A DNA stretch of 38,716 nt from Candidatus Methanophagales archaeon (GTDB lineage Archaea; Halobacteriota; Syntropharchaeia; Alkanophagales; Methanospirareceae), in assembly GCA_028572065.1 (NCBI GenBank), contig JAPVWK010000004.1, positions 1-38,716 of the forward strand. Reading direction: 5' to 3'. A program made the position numbers and the translations under genes. Shown one piece after another: positions 32,699-38,716 of this stretch; positions within the stretch are counted from its first letter, which is position 1, and each line of letters opens with the position of its first letter. Under the pieces are notes generated by a model. It worked only from the letters and a program-made list of their open reading frames with translations. It was not told the origin of the DNA and did not search any database.

Positions 32699-34273
32699 TT
32701 ATGCTTCCTTGTGCCGTCTCAAAAGATATGCTACCGTCAACAATCCCGCAATTGCAACTATCGCTTCATATCCTGGTGGAGAAGGTGTTTCTGCAGGTAC
32801 TGACGGTGTAAACGTAGCCGTAGGTATTTCTAATAGCGTTGCCGAAACAGAAGACGTTTCATTTGCTTTTACCACTTTCGTGGCCGTCCAGTTTTCATAG
32901 CCGGTCATTGTCAATCGTAACGAATGGTTACCCGTAGAAACATTGGCAATACTTATCGGGCTAACGCCTTTGTAATCGTCGTCAATGTATATTTCTGCTC
33001 CCGCCGGTGTGGATATTACATCTAAATGCCCTACTTCTTGTGTTAATAGCGGAGTTGCGGGTGTCGGAGATGACACAGGAGTTGGTATTTCCGAAGGTGT
33101 AGCAGTCTGGATAATTGACTCTCCGAGCGTTAAAATGCCTATACTATTGCGTTGGTCTTTTTCCACGCTAAATATGAGCTTAGAGCCGTCTGGACTCCAC
33201 CCTAAATCCGAGAAATAGCCCTTAAATAGTGTTGTCCTTTCTTCGGGGTATAGTTGCACTTTGTTGCTGCCGTTTGCGTCCATTACCCTAATAACACTAT
33301 TCCCTGCACCAGAAATACCTGTTGTGAATGCTATTTCTGTGCCGTTTGGACTCCAGGTAGGATTATTGTAGCTGTAAGCGCTAACATCTGTATAAGGCCG
33401 TGTTTTACTGCCTTGTGTTTGTCCTGTGAGAGACGTTGGATTACTCAAATCAGAATTTACTATCCAAATATCCCAGTTACCGGGTCTATCTCGTTGAGAC
33501 AAGAACAATATTTTCGTGCTATCTGGGCTCCAGTTCGGGTCTTTATCATAGCGATAGTCAATAGAAGTGAGCCTGGGGCGATCTAACTGCCGTGTGTTGC
33601 CACCATTAGAATCCATGATTCGGATATTTGGATTTGCCGTTGCATAAGATACGTAAGCGATTCTCATGCCATCTGGGCTCCACAGGGGCTTATAAATGTT
33701 CCAACCGTATGTTAATTGGGTTTTGTTGCTACCATCTGCATCTATCACCCAGATAGTATTACTGTGCTCCTGGCCTCCTGCTGGATTACGAATACTATAC
33801 GCTATCTGCGTGCCATCGGGACTCCAGGCAGGGTAGTAGCTACATCTGGCGGTTGTTAACCGTGTTTTGTTGCTACCGTCAGAGTCCATCACCCCAATAG
33901 TATTGCTATATCCGGATCTGCCAGTCGGATCGTGGATAATGTAAGCGATTTGCGTGCCATCAGGACTCCATTCTATTCCTGTTACCTTGATGTCAGGATC
34001 CGTTACCTTGAGGTCAACATAAGTTGTTAACTGTGTCTTATTTGTGCCATCAGTATCCATGACCCACACATCTGCTCTTTCGGTGTCGTCCTGGATATAA
34101 GCTATCTGCGTGCTATTAGGACTCCACATTGGAGCATAAGAATTAATGCCGTACCCGGCCATGTGTCCCGCAATGTAATCAAACCCTTCGTTCGTTATAG
34201 TGGCGGATGCCAATCCAAAAGATGCCAACACGATGCATGCAAGACCCAAAATTACAAATATTTTCTTTAACAT
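32699..34273 (-). CDS. Secreted TolB-like beta-propeller plus PEGA domain with PGF-CTERM-like C-terminal anchor
   Basis: Repeated 'WSPDGTQIAYS...IWVIDADGSNKTQLT'; 'GHLDVISTPAGAEIYIDDDYKGVSPISIANVSTGNHSLRLTMTGYENWTATKVVKANE'; C-terminal 'PPGYEAIVAIAGLLTVAYLLRRHKEA'. Confidence 0.92.
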   Translation of the reverse strand: MLKKIFVILGLACIVLASFGLASATITNEGFDYIAGHMAGYGINSYAPMWSPNSTQIAYIQDDTERADVWVMDTDGTNKTQLTTYVDLKVTDPDIKVTGIEWSPDGTQIAYIIHDPTGRSGYSNTIGVMDSDGSNKTRLTTARCSYYPAWSPDGTQIAYSIRNPAGGQEHSNTIWVIDADGSNKTQLTYGWNIYKPLWSPDGMRIAYVSYATANPNIRIMDSNGGNTRQLDRPRLTSIDYRYDKDPNWSPDSTKILFLSQRDRPGNWDIWIVNSDLSNPTSLTGQTQGSKTRPYTDVSAYSYNNPTWSPNGTEIAFTTGISGAGNSVIRVMDANGSNKVQLYPEERTTLFKGYFSDLGWSPDGSKLIFSVEKDQRNSIGILTLGESIIQTATPSEIPTPVSSPTPATPLLTQEVGHLDVISTPAGAEIYIDDDYKGVSPISIANVSTGNHSLRLTMTGYENWTATKVVKANETSSVSATLLEIPTATFTPSVPAETPSPPGYEAIVAIAGLLTVAYLLRRHKEA

Positions 34274-34458
34274 TGTTTTGTCCTTTCCCCCTTCTTTTTT
34301 TAGGCTTTTGTGTTCTGTAATATAGGTATTTTTGGCATACTATTTAAAGTCAGTTGAGGGTGCGGCTTTACACTTTAAGTCGCTTTTACGTTTGGCGAGA
34401 GATCAAATGATTTGCAGGGGTGGTTATCTTTATATGGCCCCCGTCTTATTATGATAAG

Positions 34459-34683
34459 ATGATAAAAAAATACGAGGTCGTTATCGAGCCCGGGGAGGAT
34501 GGCTGGTTGGTGGTGACTGTTCCAGCATTACCGGGATGTATCACGCAAGGAATGAACTTAGAAGAGGCCTTGAAAAACGCAAAAGAAGCAATAGAGGCTT
34601 ATTTGGAGTCTATTGAGAAGAACAATCAGCCGGTCCCTGAGCCTGATGTCGTTAGCATCCAAGAAGTGGCTGTTAGTGTGTGA
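34459..34683 (+). CDS. hicB: HicB-like antitoxin
   Basis: 'YEVVIEPGEDGWLVVTVPALPGCITQGMNLEEALKNAKEAIEAYLES'. Confidence 0.88.
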   Translation: MIKKYEVVIEPGEDGWLVVTVPALPGCITQGMNLEEALKNAKEAIEAYLESIEKNNQPVPEPDVVSIQEVAVSV

Positions 34684-34688
34684 TTGGA

Positions 34689-34925
34689 ATGCCAAAACTC
34701 ACGTTATTACCAGCTCGGAAAGTTGTCCGAGCATTGATCCGGTTGGGTTTTTATGTTGACCATCAGAAAGGGAGCCATATTGTCTTAAAAGATGAAACCA
34801 CGAAGACAAAAACTATTGTTGTCCCAAATCATCCAGAAATTGACAGAAAAACATTAAAATCAATACTTAAACAAGCAGAAATTGATCTGGATACTTTATT
34901 GGAAGTCTTAATCGTGGTCAAATGA
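34689..34925 (+). CDS. hicA: HicA-like mRNA interferase toxin
   Basis: 'PARKVVRALIRLGFYVDHQKGSHIVLKDETTKTKTIVVPNHPEIDRKTLKSILKQAEID'. Confidence 0.9.
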   Translation: MPKLTLLPARKVVRALIRLGFYVDHQKGSHIVLKDETTKTKTIVVPNHPEIDRKTLKSILKQAEIDLDTLLEVLIVVK

Positions 34926-35188
34926 AATCAAAGAAAATAATTGAGATGCCAAATCCTTGCTAGGGCTGCCTCGGAATTTATTCTGATGTTGCACTGCCGG
35001 TGCTTAATACGGCTGAAACTGACAAGACATGTGAAACTTCAGCAACGGTTTATATGTATTGTATATCCGCGGAAGCCGAAGAAATACATGCACCAACTCC
35101 TATACCTGTGTTTGAGGCAGTTTCGCAATGGGTATTTACGAAGTAACATATCTGTTGAATAAGAGGGATTGAAAAGGAGACAGTAACA

Positions 35189-35434
35189 GTGAAGTTGATG
35201 ATATGGGTGGGCTTGCTGGTATTCCTCGCAGGGATGGTGATTCTGGGCGCGTATAGCATGTATCCGCTCTTTAACACCGCGGTAGGAGATTATACAGTGC
35301 TATTTGGCATAAAAGTCAGCATGGCTCTGATGGGTATCGGTGCTGCTATTTTAATATTAGCAATCTGTTTTGAGCGGTACAAAGAATGGAAAAGATTTAA
35401 AGATGAAATAAAGGAGGATGATTTGAGACCATGA
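35189..35434 (+). CDS. Small two-TM membrane protein
   Basis: Two hydrophobic segments; ATGA overlap with the next gene. Confidence 0.65.
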   Translation: MKLMIWVGLLVFLAGMVILGAYSMYPLFNTAVGDYTVLFGIKVSMALMGIGAAILILAICFERYKEWKRFKDEIKEDDLRP

Positions 35435-35751
35435 GCATAGTAGTTGTGAATACCGATTTTGTTCCGGGGAAAGAGGTAGTAGCGGTTTTAGGCCTTGTAA
35501 AAGGGAATGTGATACAGGCGAAGCACCTTGGTAAGGATATAGTAGCGGGTTTTCGGACGATTGTCGGCGGTGAGATAAAGGAATACACGGAGATGATGAG
35601 TGAGGCGCGTGAAATCGCATTGAAGCGGATGACTGATAAGGCGGAGGAGATGGATGCGGATGCTGTTGTAAATCTGCGGTTTATGACTTCTATGGTAATG
35701 ACAGGCGCGGCTGAGATACTGGCTTACGGGACTGCCGTGAAGTTGAGATAA
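35431..35751 (+). CDS. YbjQ/UPF0145 family protein
   Basis: 'NTDFVPGKEVVAVLGLVKGNVIQAKHLGKDIVAGFRTIVGGEIKEYTEMMSEAREIALKRMTDKAEEMDADAVVNLRF'. Confidence 0.9.
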   Translation: MSIVVVNTDFVPGKEVVAVLGLVKGNVIQAKHLGKDIVAGFRTIVGGEIKEYTEMMSEAREIALKRMTDKAEEMDADAVVNLRFMTSMVMTGAAEILAYGTAVKLR

Positions 35752-35789
35752 CCGCAGATAGTACTCGGGCACTAAACGGATGCCTTGCA

Positions 35790-36045
35790 TAATTAATGTA
35801 GGGCGCCTCGCGATTCAATCCCCCCTATGGTTAAAATCCTGCCTGTGCTGTTCACCCGCGACCTTTATTTCAGAAAGAAAGTTTGAAGGTTGCTGAGACT
35901 AGCGGGTTGATTCCACTCCAGGTAATGGGGCAACGCCAAACACGTATACGTTAAATCCGTACTTACTGTTCGATAAGGGACGGAGATCGAAAGACCACTT
36001 ACTACTCTACCGGTTGGTGCAGGATACCACCGCAAAAAATAAGCT
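35790..36045. other. Candidate structured intergenic segment (possible ncRNA, unidentified)
   Basis: About 250 nt with no tracked ORF; nested complementary arms cccgc/gcggg (35855-35859 with 35902-35906) and gaccttt-side/aaggttgc (35858-35865 with 35886-35893), hairpin ttcgat/atcgaa (35969-35974 with 35986-35991), hairpin ggtgcaggatacc near 36018. Confidence 0.25.
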
Positions 36046-36048
36046 GAG

Positions 36049-37602
36049 CTAGCCTTTCTCCTTCACATAAATCATATCCCCTTCTCTCAGCTTGCTGAGG
36101 AACGAAATAGTAGAATCCGAGAAATTCGAGAGAGAAAGGGCGATGTTAGCACCATCAAAAGGTTCACCGGTGGGCCCATACGTATCGCTATCCGACAGTC
36201 TGATACCCATCAACCCTCGGTTTGCCCTGGACATGTTCGTGACACCTAAAATACCCACATCTACTTTAGTTTCCGGTAAGTTCTCGGGCATGAGCGTCCC
36301 CGCTTCGTCGCCACTACCTTGAAATAACACCATTGCACCGGGAACATTGAAATGCACCTTCAAATTCCCGATCGGACGGTGTATCAACCCTGTAAGCTTC
36401 TTGAAATACCATACGGTCTTAGGTGCAGCTTCATAAAATAAGTTTACCTCGAACACACCTTCCGCATCTACTCCCACCGTCCTTACCGATCCTCTATCCA
36501 TAATATCCATTGTCAATGCTGGCATCTGGTCCACGACAATTGCATCGTCGCTATCATTCCCTTCCCGCACCTGCTCAATGTCTTGCAGCGCAAAAAACGC
36601 TTCCGCTTCCTTTTGCGTTTTCCCTACCACCATCATCCACTTCGGTTCTGTTATCGTATAAATAGTATCGCCCTTCTGTGCGTGATCTATCAATTCACCA
36701 CCCTGTACTATTTCGGCAAACACATTGTGTGCCGGATTGGGCAGTCTGCTTTCCTTATATAAAAATACTTTCCCTTTCTCTACCCCGCTATTCCGTGCGG
36801 ACAGATAATATCTCGACCGGTAATTGAGGCTTTCCACCGGCAAACTAAGCCCTTCTAAAGCTTTCGTCGCTACGTAAGAATAGGCTAGGTCATCCACACT
36901 AAAAACGCCTTTACTTACAAGAGAAAAGAAATGTTCACTCGACATCGGTGCCTCGCGAAACAGTTTTACCTTGGCAAACGTGAATATCTCTTGCTTCGGC
37001 TCTATCGCCGTATCCAAATCAGAAGTGCAAAACCCCACTCGCTCCGCCTTTGTCACGATAGGCTGTATCTTCTCTATTTCATCACCCGCGGGTAAATCCA
37101 ACATAATTGTTCTACCCCTCGTTAATCTACCTATCACGGCATCGGCACCCGTACCATAAGCCGCTTTATGGTCTCGTTTACTTATCATCAGGTAGGTCTG
37201 ACTTGGGTCAAAGCCGCCGAAGCCTAAGAAAACATCCCACTTCTTGTAACTCTGCTCACTCTTTTCTACTGCTAAATTCGTTGCTATTGGCCCAATAGCG
37301 GTTATATCCTCGGTCTTCCAGGCTATCGTGCCACTACCATTGTGGAATTTATTATATTCCTTAAGGAATAAAGACAATACTGCACTTTCTACTTCCTCTC
37401 CCCCTTCTTCTTTAATTATCTTTAGCCTCACTTCGCCATGTCCTGTTTTTATAGCGAATTCATTTTTTAACTCCAATACCTCTTTCTCTGATACAACAGC
37501 GATTAGACAACCCGGCTGATAATCTACGCTAAGTTCCTTTATAATATCCCCCAACTTTTTACCGCGGACATCTTGAATCTCGCCATCAAATTTAATCTTC
37601 AT
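36049..37602 (-). CDS. Methanogenesis marker protein 3 (UPF0288)
   Basis: Full-length resemblance, e.g. 'KKWDVFLGFGGFDPSQTYLMISKRDHKAAYGTG', 'IHRPIGNLKVHFNVPGAMVLFQGSGDEAGTLMPENLP', 'GVTNMSRANRGLMGIRLSDSDTYGPTGEPFDGANI'. Confidence 0.9.
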   Translation of the reverse strand: MKIKFDGEIQDVRGKKLGDIIKELSVDYQPGCLIAVVSEKEVLELKNEFAIKTGHGEVRLKIIKEEGGEEVESAVLSLFLKEYNKFHNGSGTIAWKTEDITAIGPIATNLAVEKSEQSYKKWDVFLGFGGFDPSQTYLMISKRDHKAAYGTGADAVIGRLTRGRTIMLDLPAGDEIEKIQPIVTKAERVGFCTSDLDTAIEPKQEIFTFAKVKLFREAPMSSEHFFSLVSKGVFSVDDLAYSYVATKALEGLSLPVESLNYRSRYYLSARNSGVEKGKVFLYKESRLPNPAHNVFAEIVQGGELIDHAQKGDTIYTITEPKWMMVVGKTQKEAEAFFALQDIEQVREGNDSDDAIVVDQMPALTMDIMDRGSVRTVGVDAEGVFEVNLFYEAAPKTVWYFKKLTGLIHRPIGNLKVHFNVPGAMVLFQGSGDEAGTLMPENLPETKVDVGILGVTNMSRANRGLMGIRLSDSDTYGPTGEPFDGANIALSLSNFSDSTISFLSKLREGDMIYVKEKG

Positions 37603-37685
37603 AGTAACTTTTTAAAGAGGGGTTGTTTTTAAAACTTTTCCTTTTTATCTCAGGAACATCAAGATTTTGAGAAAGAGTGGTGGTT

Positions 37686-37898
37686 ATGAATAGTGAGGGT
37701 GCCTGTGTGACAGCGGAAGTATATGAGGTTATTGAGGGACTTAAAGAAGCAACTAATAGCCTGATTGCAAACGATAAAGAAGAGGTTTTTAATGTGATGT
37801 TTGGTTCTTTCAACTATCCCAGCGCAGGGGCGCAGGCGAAGAAAAAGGATACTTTCTTGTCGCCTCGTATCAAAGGTGAAATTATACGATGGAAGTAA
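37686..37898 (+). CDS. Small hypothetical protein overlapping the thyX start
   Basis: ORF 'MNSEGACVTAEVYEVIEGLKEATNSLIANDKEEVFNVMFGSFNYP...'; same strand, short overlap with thyX. Confidence 0.45.
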   Translation: MNSEGACVTAEVYEVIEGLKEATNSLIANDKEEVFNVMFGSFNYPSAGAQAKKKDTFLSPRIKGEIIRWK

Positions 37899-38617
37899 AG
37901 CTACTAAAAGTGACTAAAGGCGGGTTAGACATGGTTGCCGAAGCGGCGAGGATAAGCGGTGTTTCGGAGACGCGAAGTGCCAACGAAATAGTAGAGTTGA
38001 TTACGTATAACGACTATTCTTCGGCGCTTGAGCATATCTACTTCAGTTTTGATATTGCGGATATAAGCGTTGCATTGAGCCGAGAGCTGTTAGAGCACAG
38101 GATAGCCAGCCACACCGCGCGGAGCACGAGGTACATGGAAGAAAATGGTTTTGAATACTATCTGCCTCCTGACTTAGAGCGAAGAGAAAATGATGAGGCC
38201 GTGAAACTATATCGCGATGCGATGAAAAGCGCCAACGAGACATACACAAAACTGAGAGCGCTCGGCGTTGCAAGAGAAGAGGCTCGGTATGTCTTACCTA
38301 TGGCGTTGCATACGCACTATGTAGTGACGATGAATGTTCGCAGCTTGATTAACTTCTTCATGCTCCGGCTCTGTGTGAGGGCAGCGCCGGAAATGAACGC
38401 GCTTGCTATACGTATGTACAAGCTATGCGTGGAAGAATACCCGGCTGTTTTCGTGAAGGTATGGTGTAGAGGCTACACGCTGGGTGTGTGCCCCGAGAAT
38501 GAAGTCCGACCCAAAGAATGCCCATTCAAAAAGATCTTACCGACAAAACGCGCGATTAAAGATGAGTTTGAGGACAGAGCACGTGAAATAATAGATAAAA
38601 AACTCGAAAAGTCTTGA
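37889..38617 (+). CDS. thyX: FAD-dependent thymidylate synthase ThyX-like protein
   Basis: 'SALEHIYFSFDIADISVALSRELLEHRIASHTARSTRYMEENGFEYYLPP', 'ARYVLPMALHTHYVVTMNVRSLINFFMLRL', C-terminal 'CRGYTLGVCPENEVRPKECPF'. Confidence 0.88.
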   Translation: MEVKLLKVTKGGLDMVAEAARISGVSETRSANEIVELITYNDYSSALEHIYFSFDIADISVALSRELLEHRIASHTARSTRYMEENGFEYYLPPDLERRENDEAVKLYRDAMKSANETYTKLRALGVAREEARYVLPMALHTHYVVTMNVRSLINFFMLRLCVRAAPEMNALAIRMYKLCVEEYPAVFVKVWCRGYTLGVCPENEVRPKECPFKKILPTKRAIKDEFEDRAREIIDKKLEKS

Positions 38618-38716
38618 GCCATCCTTCAGCTTCCTTTACATCCCTTTTGCTTTCTTCTAAGCCCAGCCTATAGAATGGTTTTCCTCGCTCTGCTATGTAT
38701 CTTGCCATTTGTTGTA

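Noticed and set aside
34941-35162. 73-aa ORF between hicA and the small membrane protein
   Set aside because: No recognisable features; another frame (…GCLGIYSDVALPVLNTAETDKTCETSATVYMYC…VFTK*) looks equally plausible, so this may be a gene remnant; not called.
38620-38716. Possible minus-strand gene end (…MARYIAERGKPFYRLGLEESKRDVKEAEGWLK…)
   Set aside because: Truncated by the window edge and would overlap the thyX 3' end; insufficient evidence.
1-38716. Transposase, integrase, rRNA, tRNA or c-type cytochrome (CxxCH) genes
   Set aside because: None recognised in the translated ORFs or by eye; mobility inferred here rests only on duplicated gene ends.

Overview
This 38.7 kb window reads as archaeal chromosome, probably from the methanogen/ANME/Syntrophoarchaeum side of the Halobacteriota (inference). 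Supporting genes are aIF2-gamma, archaeal-type PdxT, a zinc-hook Rad50, methanogenesis marker protein 3 (UPF0288), ThyX and a ccm cytochrome-c maturation locus with a CxxxY-type CcmE. Housekeeping genes are mixed with an accessory zone containing: (i) a tandemly duplicated two-gene surface cassette (large 12-residue-repeat fibre-like protein plus small secreted protein, 16.0-22.7 kb) with duplicated leader and terminator-like hairpin; (ii) a conserved C-terminal module shared by three secreted proteins; (iii) at least six toxin-antitoxin-like modules, intact or decayed, two of which split the ccm genes; (iv) a pentapeptide-repeat/K+-channel-pore gene flanked by partial copies of the rad50 3' end, with a second near-identical copy of its own 3' end 3.2 kb away; (v) an apparently frameshifted secreted protein whose second half is absent from the ORF track. 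aIF2-gamma lacks an ATG/GTG/TTG start at the expected position, and ThyX departs from its active-site signature. No rRNA, tRNA, CRISPR array or transposase was recognised. All family names come from reading translations; no searches were run.
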